This document shows, in pieces, positions 1 through 8,793 of a DNA stretch of 20,319 nt. Source of the DNA: a virus; IMG/VR virus record IMGVR_UViG_3300044645_000846, positions 1-20,319 of that record. One strand, written 5' to 3'. Each line of letters begins with the position of its first letter. The stretch's first letter is position 1. A program made the position numbers and the translations under genes. The notes under the pieces are model-generated. The model saw only the letters and a program-made list of their open reading frames with translations. It was not told where the DNA came from and did no database searches.

Positions 1-1398
1 CACATCCATCGCGGTATTGCCTTGGAGGATGGTCGGCTCGGGGAGATTATGCGAGCACAGTGCTTTGTAGCCGGAGGGGGCCGTGTAGGCGAAGGCGCGT
101 TGGCCGAAGTTAATGCAAGCAGTCTGTGTGTTGTAACAGCTTATCCCGAAGTAATAAGTGCCAGACGCAAGGCTTGAAAAAGCTGTGCCCTGACTGACTC
201 CGTTTTTGTAAAATGTGACGGTGCCCGCGTCAAGATCTAAGGCAATGCCAATTACAGTATTGTCAGACGCATAAGAGGCCCCATACGAGCTAGCACTACC
301 GTTGTTGTATTTGTTGCCACTGTCGCTGTGATAAGAGTATCCGTCTGAGTTTGATCCCACATAGGAACTATTGAACGAGCGAGTTACCCCGCACATAAAA
401 CCTTGTGTGCTTGTGTTTGTAAGTGTTGTGGCTTCGCAATACCATTTGCCAGAGCTAACACCAATGGTCGAAAATCGAGACCCATAAGCTGAAGACGGGC
501 CAACTAGATCGAGGTTCCCGTTCGACAGTGTTCCGCCGCCACTCGCCAGCGGGTTGAGCGTCGCATAATTCCCCCTTGCCTCATTCCCCGCACCGGTGTC
601 CGTGCCATAGCCGGTGGGTGAATCGACGAGCGAATCGTTGCCTGCACCAGATGCCACTGAGAAGTTGTTGGGCGTCCAGTTGTTGCTGCCCGCTGCATCC
701 TTGCCAAGGGTCGTGGCCGTCGTGCCCGAGTTATCCGAAAAGGGCAGCCTGAAGCCGTTGGTGCCGTAGCTGCCGCCAAAGGCTTTCGGTATGAGCTGGC
801 CGGTGATGGCGTCGGTTTCGGTGAAGCTGGTGGGGTCAAGACTGGAGCCATCCGCCATGTGGATGTCTGCCAAGTAAATGTCACACGGATTTGTAGAGGT
901 GTTAGAGGAACGCACCCCGAACGTATGCAACACTGCCGTGTTGGTTAGGAAGCTAGATGACGTAAGCCCTGATCGGTTGTCAGTCGAAAATGTCGTGATC
1001 TCGCTGCCATTCACGTACATCCGTGCCTTATTGGCGTTGGTGCCGTTGGTGGAGTCAATGCGAAGAACGATGTGATACCAAGCAGATGGATCACGAAATA
1101 CTTGAGTAGTTACAAGAACTGTTGCGCCTGGTCGATCAAGGCAAAGCCTGTCACTGCTGTCGAAGTAGAGGATATCTGTCCCGCTAGTGCCGACGCTAAA
1201 AACATCTTGAGCGGAACCAAGTTTGCAGCGCTTAACCCAAAAAGAAAGTGTCCAGAGATCACGGTTACCAGCAGATCCGGGAGTGCGGTTGAGGTAGGCC
1301 GAATCGGCGGAGTTGAACCTGAGGCTTCTGGAGATCTGGTAACCCACCGCAGCGTCAGCGCCAGCGCCAAGCAGGATGCCGTTATTGATAACGCTCAT
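1..1398 (-). CDS. LamG + SPRY receptor-binding fibre, 3' end outside window
   Basis: A frame starts at ATG 1398 in an ATGA overlap with the previous gene and stays open to base 1 (466 codons); it is partial. Residues 1-195 are a concanavalin A/LamG-like domain (SLRFNSADSAYLNRTP, LWTLSFWVKRCKL, FRDPSAWYHIVLRIDSTNGT, ARMYVNGSEI, IYLADIHMADGSSLDP). Residues 205-290 are a linker I recognise from aquatic phage fibres (YGTNGFRLPFSDNSG, TTLGKDAAGSNNWTPNNFSV, DSLVDSPTGYGT). Residues 300-450 look like a SPRY domain (GKWYCEATTL, GFMCGVTR, VIGIALDLDAGTVTFYKNG, YYFGISCYN, then NFGQRAFAYTAPSGYKAL). Both domain types are carbohydrate- or protein-binding sandwiches used as adhesins, so this is the likely receptor-binding fibre. 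More domains may lie beyond the edge. Specific receptor unknown. Confidence 0.85.
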   Translation of the reverse strand, partial: MSVINNGILLGAGADAAVGYQISRSLRFNSADSAYLNRTPGSAGNRDLWTLSFWVKRCKLGSAQDVFSVGTSGTDILYFDSSDRLCLDRPGATVLVTTQVFRDPSAWYHIVLRIDSTNGTNANKARMYVNGSEITTFSTDNRSGLTSSSFLTNTAVLHTFGVRSSNTSTNPCDIYLADIHMADGSSLDPTSFTETDAITGQLIPKAFGGSYGTNGFRLPFSDNSGTTATTLGKDAAGSNNWTPNNFSVASGAGNDSLVDSPTGYGTDTGAGNEARGNYATLNPLASGGGTLSNGNLDLVGPSSAYGSRFSTIGVSSGKWYCEATTLTNTSTQGFMCGVTRSFNSSYVGSNSDGYSYHSDSGNKYNNGSASSYGASYASDNTVIGIALDLDAGTVTFYKNGVSQGTAFSSLASGTYYFGISCYNTQTACINFGQRAFAYTAPSGYKALCSHNLPEPTILQGNTAMDV

Positions 1399-2180
1399 TT
1401 GAGGTCCGAGATCAGGCGGGCGGAAATGCGGGTGGCGGATTCGACGTAGTAGGCGAGCACATCCACCGCGTTCGCCGTTGTCGTCAGTGTCGGTGCGGTG
1501 CCGCCGGGGAACTTGAACGCACTATTGAATGACGCCGTTCGCCCTCCGGTGCCGTCCTGCGTGATCACGATCACACCGCTCTGGCCAGCCGTCACGTTGC
1601 TAGGCGCTCCGAAGGTCCGGTTGCCGCCAAGGGTGACGCTGAAGTTGTTGGCGTTGGCCATGTCGATGGTGATCGTCGTCCCATCGGTCAGTGCCGTGAT
1701 CGTGCCGCGCTGGGCAACGGTGAAGTTCTGGTTGATGTTCGTGCCAGCCACTGTGTAGGTGGCGTTCTGCAGCGTGACGGTCCGGTCAGCCGTTGGGTCG
1801 GTAACCGCCAGCGTGGTCTCAAAGCCGTCAGCGGTGCTGCCCTCAAACAGCAGCGAGCCAGCCGTGCCAATCTCCAGTGCGCCGGTAACCGTGCCACCAG
1901 CCAAGGCGAGGTAGGTGCTCGCGGCGCTGGTGCTGGTCAGCAGGCCAAGGTTCGCAGCGGTAACGTCGCCCACCGTGATCCAGGCGCTATTGGCCGCATT
2001 GCGCAGCTTGAGCAGGGCCGGACTAACGCCGGTGTCGATCCACCACTGGTAGGCGTAGGTGGTGGTGGGGGCGGTCGAGCCGCTGTTCTGGCTGACGATC
2101 GCCGCAAGGATCGTGTTCAGCTCCGAGCGGAAGTTTGCGCCCGACTGGTTGGCTAGCGAATAGTCAGTTGCCTGTGCCAT
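1395..2180 (-). CDS. Tail fibre protein (261 aa)
   Basis: A 261-residue fibre. Residues 8-75 are a recognisable N-terminal module (SGANFRSELNTILAAIVSQN, then TTYAYQWWIDTG, LLKLRNAANSAWITVGD) seen at the base of many phage fibres, probably the virion-attachment end. Residues 90-110 hold the LAGGTVTGALEIG turn common before fibre shafts. The C-terminal half is a Thr/Ala/Asn-rich beta region (TITALTDGTTITIDMANANN, TFGAPSNVTAGQSGVIVITQ) ending FKFPGGTAPTLTTTANAVDV, YYVESATRISARL, also a widespread fibre ending. The ATG overlaps the gpJ stop by one base, and its TGA overlaps the next fibre's ATG (ATGA). It may be the linker that joins the larger LamG/SPRY fibre to gpJ; that is inferred from order only. 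Confidence 0.82.
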   Translation of the reverse strand: MAQATDYSLANQSGANFRSELNTILAAIVSQNSGSTAPTTTYAYQWWIDTGVSPALLKLRNAANSAWITVGDVTAANLGLLTSTSAASTYLALAGGTVTGALEIGTAGSLLFEGSTADGFETTLAVTDPTADRTVTLQNATYTVAGTNINQNFTVAQRGTITALTDGTTITIDMANANNFSVTLGGNRTFGAPSNVTAGQSGVIVITQDGTGGRTASFNSAFKFPGGTAPTLTTTANAVDVLAYYVESATRISARLISDLK

Positions 2181-5100
2181 TAGGTGATCTGCCTGCCGTG
2201 GCCAACGGCTTGGTAGTCAAAGGTCTTACTCACCATGCTACCTCCACTGTTTCTGAAGGTCACCGTAAATCCGGTGCGACTAATGCTTGACAGTGTGAAG
2301 AAGTCGCCGGTGGCCATATCTTGCGCTGTGATGCCAACGCTTGGGGCAGCATAAAACGCCGTCGGGAAGGTGACGCTATAAGCGGCAGTACCACTGCTGA
2401 GGTTGCGCTGGGTTTCCGTCCGCCTTTGGAATTGTGTAACAACACCGAGTTCGTCGATCAGGATGTTCTGCGCGGGGTTGTGGCTGGTGGCATCGACGCG
2501 GAACTGGAAGGCTCGGCCACGGGTGGTGCCATTGACGAACGGCTGCCAGTCGTTCCAGGTCGGAGTGCCACTGGGGTTGTCGTTGGTTGTTCGCACGTAA
2601 AGCTGGGCGTTGACTGCGCTGAGGTCGTCGCCGTCGATGTCGTCCCACTCGTCGATCAGTTCGGTGCGCTCGTCCCAAGCATCACCAGGCTGGAAGGCGC
2701 GAGTCAGCAGGATTGCCCGCAAATCAATGTCGTAGACGTTGCTGAGGTCCAGCGTGTTCAGGAACTGGTAGCTGCCGCTGGTGCTGGTGGCGCCATAGAA
2801 ATCAACGCTGCTGATGGCGTCCCAGTCCGGGATGTCGTCGATCAAGCCGGTGGAGGTTAGGACTAGGCCGCCTTCATCGGCGCTATAGAACATATCGGTG
2901 GCGGTGCCCTGGAATGGCGGGGCGTCGTCGTCCTCGCGGTATTCCTGGATCAGGTAAATGTCCTGCGGGGCGGGCAGGTCCACCACCACGGTTGCCACGT
3001 CGGCGGATTCGTTGCCGGTGCTATCGACAGCGCGAATCAGGTAGGTGCCCTCTAGCAGCGGGACAATTTTGCGGGTGCTGCTGCCGTTGACCGCAGGAAC
3101 GATGTCGTTGGCGCGGCCCCAGGTGGCGTTGACGCCGATGTTCGGGGTGTAGCGAATGCGGACCTGACCGCCGATGCGAACGTCAAGGTCAACCGCTTGC
3201 GGCCAATACAGCTCTGCGTTGCGGTCGTCAATCGGTGCGATGAACAGGTCCGGGATGCTGGCCGGTGGTGCGGTCTTGCCAAGGGCGTTGAAGCTGGCTG
3301 TTGCCGTACCAGAGCGCTTGAAACCGCTGCTTTCGGCCTGCAGCTCAAAGTCGTAGAGGCCGACCTCGCTGTTGAGGATTTCGTAGTCGGGTGAGCGGGT
3401 GGTCAGGGTGGTCCAGTTGCCGCTGTTGTAGCGGTAGCGGAAGATGTAACGCGGTGCGTTTTCAACCGGCTGCCAGCTCACGATCAACTTGGAGAGCACC
3501 TGGCCGTTGGATTCGTACAGCAGTTCGGTGGCGCCAAGGCCCTGCGGTGTTGCGGGTGCTACGTCCAGTTCACTGATGTCCCGGGCCACCAGTGGAATGT
3601 CGCGTTCGATGTAGTCGTATTTGCCGGTTTCATGCAGCAGTGCGGTAATGGCAAAGGTCTGGCCGCCTTCCTGCTCCTGCACCGTGAGCACTTGGTAGAG
3701 CTGGGTATTGACGCTGCTGGTGGAGATTGCCCAAGTGGAGCCGACAGTGGGCACCAGATCCAAAGATGACGGCAGGGTCAGGGTGCTGCCGTTTAGCGCG
3801 GTGCCGTTGATGCCCGTGATGGTTTGGCTTACGCCAGTGGGCAACACCACGCTGAAATCCATGGTGGCGGGCATACCGTCAGCGAACATGTCTTCTGCTG
3901 AACGATCCAGCGTGACTGCCAGTGCGGTGCCGCCTGTGATGCGTCCAGCGCGGAAGCGACCTGCCTTGACAGGATCAGCCACCTGCACAATCTGACCGGG
4001 GCGGACTTGGGTGCCTTCGGCGATGCCCGTAGCGAAGCTGATAACCTCGCCTTGCCGTTGCTCTGAATACAGCAGCCACTCGCCAACGCGGCGGGCCTGA
4101 GCGCGACTGGTGCAGGCAAAGGCAGCAATCTCAACTTTGTTGACGCCGTATTTCCGCATGGCGTCGGTGTCTTCCACCATCTCGTAGGCGGTCTCGCGGG
4201 TTTCGAGATCCAGGTAGCTGACGACCGCGACGGTGTGGCGCGTTTTGAGGCTGCTGCCGCTGTAGGTGAAACCCTCGGGGGTGACGTTGCCTTGGTTGAA
4301 GACGAAGGTGGGGTCAGTGGGGCGATCCTGCGCGATCGTCAGGCTGCCGGTGCTCCAGAACGGTTGGGCGCGGAAGACTGAGCACAAATCGTTGATGAGT
4401 TTGTATGCCTCGTCTTGGGTCTGGATGCTGACGTTGCAGGAGAAACGGGGTTCAGTGCCACCGAAACCATTTGGCACCAGCTCGTTGCAATAAACACTGG
4501 CCGCATAGAACGCAAATTTGTCCAAGCTGGCGGCGGCAATGTAATCGCCGAATCCGTATCTGGTTGATGTAAGGAGATCCCACAGGATCCATGCCGGGTC
4601 GCTGCACCACTTGGCGCTTTGGAAGGTGCCGTCGAAGACACCGCTGTAAATCAGCCGGCCATTGGTTGCATCGACGGTGGCGTTACTAGGAAGGGCAATT
4701 TTGATGCCACGGATGCGATAGGAACGCTGCGGGAAGCTGCTGAACTGTTCGGCGTCAGCGAGGATGCCAACGACGGCGCTGTTGGGGTAGGCGGTCTTTG
4801 CATAGATCAGTTCGGTGTAACTGGCCCAGTAAAAGTCACTCAGGATTGTGTAATTGCCAGAGACGGCGGGATCTGCATTGATACGCACCACGCGCACATC
4901 AACAGGCGGCGCTTGCGTGAAGTCGATCTTGTATTTGCGTTGGTATAGGTCTGTGGTGCGACCTTTGATGGTGTCAGTTAGGACTGTGGTGTAGGGGCCG
5001 CCGTTGTAGGAGAGGCGGACTTCAAGATCAATTTGTGTGCCTTCAATGCCACCGTCGTTGAAGATCTTTTGCAGTTGCGGAACCGATAGTGTTACGCGAA

Positions 5101-5539
5101 CGGCGTTGACGTTGACATCAGTAATACTGCGAGTAACGGGCGAGGCTTGAAGGACTTTGACGTTAACGCCGCTTTCTTCTTGTGTTGATGTACCCGTTTC
5201 TGTCAGATACGTCTGGTTTTGCGTGCCGTAGCGCGGATTGATTGTGATGCCTTTGAAGTTAAAATCTGCGTCCTGGTATGGCTGGCTTGCATCAGCACCA
5301 GCTCGCACCAGCGGTGTTTCTTCGATGTAAATGTCTTTCAGGAGAGCACGGTTGTAGGAATCCGTGCCACGGGTATAAGCGCGAGCGGATGGGAAACCTT
5401 CAATTTCGCCCTCGCTGATTAGATCGACGATGCGGGCGTATTGCTTAGATTCGAGGTTGTCACGCTCAACGCTGGGCGGCGAAGGCGCCGAATAAGAAGG
5501 CTGACCGCCACCAGAACCAGCAATCTGACGGTCGCTCAT
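2180..5539 (-). CDS. Central tail tip / host specificity protein (lambda gpJ-like), 1119 aa
   Basis: A 1119-residue protein, almost the length of lambda gpJ (1132), at the tip of the tail where gpJ makes host contact. The N-terminal 600 residues carry the family core: YARIVDLISEGEIEGF, LKDIYIEETPL, the ADPAVSGNYTI segment, DPAWILWDLLTSTRYGFGDY, a central TRHTVAVVSYLDLE segment and VRPGQIVQVADP. About residues 660-740 form a fibronectin type III-like domain (LIVSWQPVENAPRYIFRYRY), with a second Ig/FN3-like domain at about 745-855. Residues 1030-1119 look like a small beta C-terminal domain common on phage adhesins (YSVTFPTAFYAAPSVGITAQ, ending FDYQAVGHGR); a receptor or sugar contact there is an inference. 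The start overlaps the gpI stop (ATGA), and the stop overlaps the fibre ATG (TAATG). Confidence 0.94.
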   Translation of the reverse strand: MSDRQIAGSGGGQPSYSAPSPPSVERDNLESKQYARIVDLISEGEIEGFPSARAYTRGTDSYNRALLKDIYIEETPLVRAGADASQPYQDADFNFKGITINPRYGTQNQTYLTETGTSTQEESGVNVKVLQASPVTRSITDVNVNAVRVTLSVPQLQKIFNDGGIEGTQIDLEVRLSYNGGPYTTVLTDTIKGRTTDLYQRKYKIDFTQAPPVDVRVVRINADPAVSGNYTILSDFYWASYTELIYAKTAYPNSAVVGILADAEQFSSFPQRSYRIRGIKIALPSNATVDATNGRLIYSGVFDGTFQSAKWCSDPAWILWDLLTSTRYGFGDYIAAASLDKFAFYAASVYCNELVPNGFGGTEPRFSCNVSIQTQDEAYKLINDLCSVFRAQPFWSTGSLTIAQDRPTDPTFVFNQGNVTPEGFTYSGSSLKTRHTVAVVSYLDLETRETAYEMVEDTDAMRKYGVNKVEIAAFACTSRAQARRVGEWLLYSEQRQGEVISFATGIAEGTQVRPGQIVQVADPVKAGRFRAGRITGGTALAVTLDRSAEDMFADGMPATMDFSVVLPTGVSQTITGINGTALNGSTLTLPSSLDLVPTVGSTWAISTSSVNTQLYQVLTVQEQEGGQTFAITALLHETGKYDYIERDIPLVARDISELDVAPATPQGLGATELLYESNGQVLSKLIVSWQPVENAPRYIFRYRYNSGNWTTLTTRSPDYEILNSEVGLYDFELQAESSGFKRSGTATASFNALGKTAPPASIPDLFIAPIDDRNAELYWPQAVDLDVRIGGQVRIRYTPNIGVNATWGRANDIVPAVNGSSTRKIVPLLEGTYLIRAVDSTGNESADVATVVVDLPAPQDIYLIQEYREDDDAPPFQGTATDMFYSADEGGLVLTSTGLIDDIPDWDAISSVDFYGATSTSGSYQFLNTLDLSNVYDIDLRAILLTRAFQPGDAWDERTELIDEWDDIDGDDLSAVNAQLYVRTTNDNPSGTPTWNDWQPFVNGTTRGRAFQFRVDATSHNPAQNILIDELGVVTQFQRRTETQRNLSSGTAAYSVTFPTAFYAAPSVGITAQDMATGDFFTLSSISRTGFTVTFRNSGGSMVSKTFDYQAVGHGRQIT

Positions 5540-6153
5540 GACGCTGCAATCTCCTCGGTGTTAATGCCGGACGAAATGACGACTGAGCCAACAATCGTCT
5601 CGCCGTAAACAATCGGTACAGGTACACCTTGACGGCTTACGTTTTGGATGCCGCTGAAACTGTATGACTTACGTGGATCGTTGAAACTATCGGTGCCACT
5701 TGTTACGGCTGATGTTTGTGCTGTTGGAGTGAGTAGTTGAGCGGTGCCCGCAAGAGCCAATGAAAAGCCTATTGCGCCCACGGTAGGAAGAGCAGAACTT
5801 ATGGCAAATGAGCCAATCATTGCCGCTCCAAACGGGTTGATTAGTGCCAATGCAATCAAACCGATCCCTGCCGCAATCTGACCGAAACCGCTACCTGCAC
5901 CAACGACAACAGGGATGATGCGGATCGGCTCGCTTTCGGCAACGGGATAACCCAGCACCTCTGGATGGTCGGCAATCGCAAGCTGCAGGCGTCCGGTAGT
6001 CACCTTGTAGTGGTGCTGCGCCATGTGCCCTTCCAGCTTTGGGAAGTTGGCCAGCAGGAAACGAATTGCCTCGGTAGGGGTGCTGACTGCTGCTTTGAAG
6101 CTGCGGTGGCCGAGGAATTTAGCCAGGCTGCCGTAGACCTTGATGACCCTCAT
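5536..6153 (-). CDS. Tail tip assembly protein I-like (205 aa)
   Basis: The start is placed at the ATG at 6153, which forms TGATG with the gpK stop; a GTG three codons upstream (6162) is possible but has no advantage. The protein begins [15 protein letters not shown], an N-terminal ubiquitin-like fold typical of gpI, then has a glycine/alanine-rich hydrophobic centre (about residues 88-145, with IGLIALALINPFGAAMIGSF) that could be membrane-active, and ends with the family motif IQNVSRQGVPVPIVYGE, then VGSVVISSGI. gpI-type proteins are needed for tail tip assembly and are not clearly present in mature lambda tails. The stop overlaps the gpJ start as ATGA. Confidence 0.9.
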   Translation of the reverse strand: MRVIKVYGSLAKFLGHRSFKAAVSTPTEAIRFLLANFPKLEGHMAQHHYKVTTGRLQLAIADHPEVLGYPVAESEPIRIIPVVVGAGSGFGQIAAGIGLIALALINPFGAAMIGSFAISSALPTVGAIGFSLALAGTAQLLTPTAQTSAVTSGTDSFNDPRKSYSFSGIQNVSRQGVPVPIVYGETIVGSVVISSGINTEEIAAS

Positions 6154-6869
6154 CAGCGGCACCTACTGGAGTGGCGGAGCACTCGCCCCGTCTGCTTTTG
6201 ATAGTAGCCGCCGTAGATGTCGCGGGAACTAAGTCGTCCGCGAATGTGGTGAAGAATCTGCTGCTCACCCACGTAGACCGCGACGTGATTCAAGCCGGAC
6301 GATCCATCCAGCGACATCAAGATGGCGTCTCCGACCTGCATCGTTTCCAGCGGCACCTCAACAAAACCCGCCTCCTTCCAGCAACCATCAAACATCGGGT
6401 TGGTGGTGAAGCCGTCCATGTCAAGCGGGCGCTCCCAGTCAGGGAGTTCTAGACCCCAGGTTTCGGCGTACCAGTCGCGAACCAGCGTCCAACAATCGCT
6501 GATGCTCCAGACCCACTGCCGCCCGATCAGTGGTGCCTTGTAGTCACTTGGGGCAATCTCGCACCATGCCAACGTGCCGGGGTTGACGATGTACCAGCGT
6601 AGGCCGGACTTGGTGCAGCCGAGGCGATCGGCGTCACTGGGGGTGGCGGGTGTTTTCGGGTGGCTATGGAAGACAGCAACCACCTCACCGGCATCCTCGG
6701 CATCGGCGTAGTCGGCGGGATCCAGCAGGAAGAAGTCGTCGGCGGTGGGGGCAAGGTTTTGGCATGGCCAGTACCGTTCGCGTCCTTTGATCACCACCAC
6801 CAAGCCGCAGGCTTCCCGTGGCGCTTCGGCCAATGCGTGCTCAACTGCTGCCTTCTGCCAGCTTTTCAT
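6153..6869 (-). CDS. Tail tip assembly protein K-like: JAMM metallopeptidase plus NlpC/P60
   Basis: A 238-residue two-domain protein of the lambda gpK type. Residues 1-110 are a JAB/MPN domain with a complete JAMM motif: E19 (PREACG), H68-S-H70-P, S78 and D81 in the spacing H-x-H-x7-S-x2-D, ligands for zinc. Residues 113-238 are an NlpC/P60 domain with candidate catalytic C126 (ISDCWTLV), H195 (LNHVAVYVG) and H207 (ILHH). The NlpC/P60 family cleaves peptidoglycan peptides; the JAMM part probably processes a tail protein or a cell-wall bond. Both active sites look intact. The ATG overlaps the gpL stop (TAATG), and the TGA overlaps the gpI ATG (TGATG). Lambda gpK has 199 residues, so the length fits. 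Confidence 0.93.
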   Translation of the reverse strand: MKSWQKAAVEHALAEAPREACGLVVVIKGRERYWPCQNLAPTADDFFLLDPADYADAEDAGEVVAVFHSHPKTPATPSDADRLGCTKSGLRWYIVNPGTLAWCEIAPSDYKAPLIGRQWVWSISDCWTLVRDWYAETWGLELPDWERPLDMDGFTTNPMFDGCWKEAGFVEVPLETMQVGDAILMSLDGSSGLNHVAVYVGEQQILHHIRGRLSSRDIYGGYYQKQTGRVLRHSSRCR

Positions 6870-8428
6870 TAGTAGGACGCTCCAACGCCTGGGAATGAGC
6901 CGAAGGGCAGCTCGGCGTTTTCACCGAATCGCACCTTGCAACTGCTGAGACGTTTGCCGCATACATCGTTTAGCGGGTCGCCGGTGCCGGAAATGACGCG
7001 AGGCTCGGTGGTGTTGTTGATGCCCGTTTCCCAAATAACAGCGTCACTGGAGTTCAACAGGCGAAGGTTGCCGTTGTTTTCGATCACAGCGCGGTTAGCC
7101 GTACCAGTTACAGAGGCGATGGTATAAACCGCCGAAACCGTAGTCAGCGTGCCGTAGCCGACTGGTGAACGGAAGGGGTTGCTTAGGGCAGTGGTAACTG
7201 TTGCCTTAAATACGGTGTCCTGCTTCCACAGGCCGGTGGAGGAGATCACGGTTGCAGCGGCCCCAGAGCCGCTGGTTTGACGCCAGCGGTTGGTGGCAGA
7301 GGGATACAACGGTGCTTCGGCGCTAGGTATTAACTCACAGGTGGCGGCAAGCTGCAGCGTCATCGTCTTGCCTTCGTAGGTGAAGGTGTAGTTAGCAGTG
7401 CGAGTGGTGCCAACGGCATAGCTATCGGCGTTGCCTAGGACTTCGTGGAAGAACGAGCCGTTGCGACCTGCGCGGATGTCGGTTGGCTCCCAGTTCTGGT
7501 AGGTGACGGTGACAGGTGTTCCAAGGAAGGCCGTGCCCGTGCGCCACACCGATACACCAGCAGTGGTCAGCAGGCGCAGGTTGCCGTTGGATTCCATCTC
7601 CAAGCGGTAGCCGCCGATGTCTTGGGTGTTGGCACTCCACACAACGTTGCCGGCTTTGTCCTGCACAAATACGTTGCCGCGTGAGCCGATGCGCCAGCGA
7701 AACCACTGATTGCTGCTGACCAGTTGCGTCTCAAGCACAAAGGTGGTGGTGCCAGGGCTGAGCGTATTGGTGCCGCTGGGCCAGTTGGTGGCGGGCACGC
7801 TATTGAGCGGGGTGTCGTTTTCGTCGAAGTAGTTGGTGCCCGTGTAGCCGCACTCGGCACTGCGGTAGACCCACTGGCACAGGTTGGCGATGCACTGGCG
7901 CTTAGGGGCACGAACACCAGCAAGGTCAAACGCAGCGGCCAGCTCAAACTCCACCACGTCGCGGTTTTCAACCGTCTTGCGATCGACGTAATAAACCTCC
8001 TTGGGAAACTCAATATCTGATGGAGTGCCGTAGGGGTTGACGCCACCGGGGAAGTTGACGGCATCCAAAAACCGGCTCAGCGTGCGGATGCGTGTCACCT
8101 TCGCGCCAGTCAGGTCGTTGCCGAAGGTCTCGTCGTTGATGTTGATGAGGATGGCCGAGATGCTGCCGAGGAGGTTGGCAACGCGGATCTTGGGGCGTGG
8201 CAGTTGACCGTTGCCGTTGTACTCAAATCCCTCGGCTTCAATGGGCAAGGCGTAGTAGCTGTTGCCTTTCCACACCACATCACCAGCAGCGGTGGTTTGG
8301 TTAACGCCGTTGTGGAAGCGGTAAATTTCGTCGCTGCCGTGCAGGTCTTGGCGCAGTTCAATTTCAAACAGCTCAATAATCGCGTAAGGCGAGCTGCTGA
8401 TTAGGTCTTCAAAGACGCTTGAGGTCAT
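6869..8428 (-). CDS. Minor tail protein L-like with lectin-like insertion (519 aa)
   Basis: The core is a lambda gpL homologue: residues 1-200 ([51 protein letters not shown]) and residues 486-519 ([19 protein letters not shown] and the GSFPG ending). Lambda gpL has 232 residues; here about 280 more lie between. Cysteines C179, C184 and C193 come before the insertion and C490 and C497 after it; in lambda gpL the corresponding C-terminal cysteines hold an Fe-S cluster. The insertion contains three repeats of bulb-lectin type (about 247-268, 277-299, 448-470; for example [20 protein letters not shown]). The QxDxNxVxY mannose-binding positions are only partly kept, so sugar binding is open. gpL sits in the tail tip under gpJ. 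The ATG overlaps the gpM stop (ATGA), and the TAA overlaps the next ATG. Confidence 0.88.
   Translation of the reverse strand: MTSSVFEDLISSSPYAIIELFEIELRQDLHGSDEIYRFHNGVNQTTAAGDVVWKGNSYYALPIEAEGFEYNGNGQLPRPKIRVANLLGSISAILININDETFGNDLTGAKVTRIRTLSRFLDAVNFPGGVNPYGTPSDIEFPKEVYYVDRKTVENRDVVEFELAAAFDLAGVRAPKRQCIANLCQWVYRSAECGYTGTNYFDENDTPLNSVPATNWPSGTNTLSPGTTTFVLETQLVSSNQWFRWRIGSRGNVFVQDKAGNVVWSANTQDIGGYRLEMESNGNLRLLTTAGVSVWRTGTAFLGTPVTVTYQNWEPTDIRAGRNGSFFHEVLGNADSYAVGTTRTANYTFTYEGKTMTLQLAATCELIPSAEAPLYPSATNRWRQTSGSGAAATVISSTGLWKQDTVFKATVTTALSNPFRSPVGYGTLTTVSAVYTIASVTGTANRAVIENNGNLRLLNSSDAVIWETGINNTTEPRVISGTGDPLNDVCGKRLSSCKVRFGENAELPFGSFPGVGASY
7056..7081 (-). repeat. Lectin-like repeat, copy 2 (DNA level)
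   Basis: Partner of the stretch at 7569-7594, encoding NGNLRLL of the third lectin-like repeat in gpL. The two copies are about 500 bases apart, further than the spacing between repeats in a usual bulb-lectin domain. Confidence 0.65.
7569..7594 (-). repeat. Lectin-like repeat, copy 1 (DNA level)
   Basis: This 26-base stretch encodes the NGNLRLL core of the second lectin-like repeat in gpL. It matches 7056-7081 at 22 of 26 bases by eye in the same orientation. The surrounding peptides agree at 11 of 21 positions. Confidence 0.65.
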
Positions 8429-8793
8429 GGCTCAAACACTTGGATGAAGCTGGCGCTAATAATATTGATGTTTGCGTATTGCAATTCCCTGCTCCAACTG
8501 GGGCAAATGTACTTACCAGAAGATCCACCGGCTGGTGGCGTCCAGTCAAACGATTCAGATCCTTTGCGTGCATCAAAAAATGCTTCAATTGCATCTGCAT
8601 CCGCGTTGGTTTTAGCTGTCCACTTCAAATCCCACACTTTTGGGTTTTGATTTAATCCATAGGTCAGGCGCTGTGAATAGCCATCGCCATATTGCACCGT
8701 GCGAACATTTGGTTCACTCTTTTTCGTCAAGCTGAAATCAGGCGTTGTGCCACCAGTGCTTGTACCAACCGTGGCATCGTTGAAAGTAGCCAT
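8425..8793 (-). CDS. Minor tail protein M-like (122 aa)
   Basis: A 122-residue protein in the lambda M slot directly after the tape measure (lambda gpM has 109). Family features: VRTVQYGDGYSQRLTYGLNQ, then PKVWDLKWTAKTNADADAIEAFFDARKG split around a helix, FDWTPPAGG, and a final strand [11 protein letters not shown]. gpM-type proteins belong to the distal tail/tail-tip complex that caps the tube at the baseplate end. The ATG overlaps the tape measure stop by one base (TAATG), and its stop overlaps the gpL start by four (ATGA). Confidence 0.9.
   Translation of the reverse strand: MATFNDATVGTSTGGTTPDFSLTKKSEPNVRTVQYGDGYSQRLTYGLNQNPKVWDLKWTAKTNADADAIEAFFDARKGSESFDWTPPAGGSSGKYICPSWSRELQYANINIISASFIQVFEP

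Noticed and set aside
504-884. 126-codon minus-strand frame in the fibre region
   Set aside because: It is a Pro/Arg/Thr-rich shadow. The frame starting at 1398 gives clear LamG and SPRY motifs across the same bases.
2321-2860. 179-codon plus-strand frame opposite the end of gpJ
   Set aside because: Also in register with gpJ, a region rich in GC codons; no ribosome site or domain.
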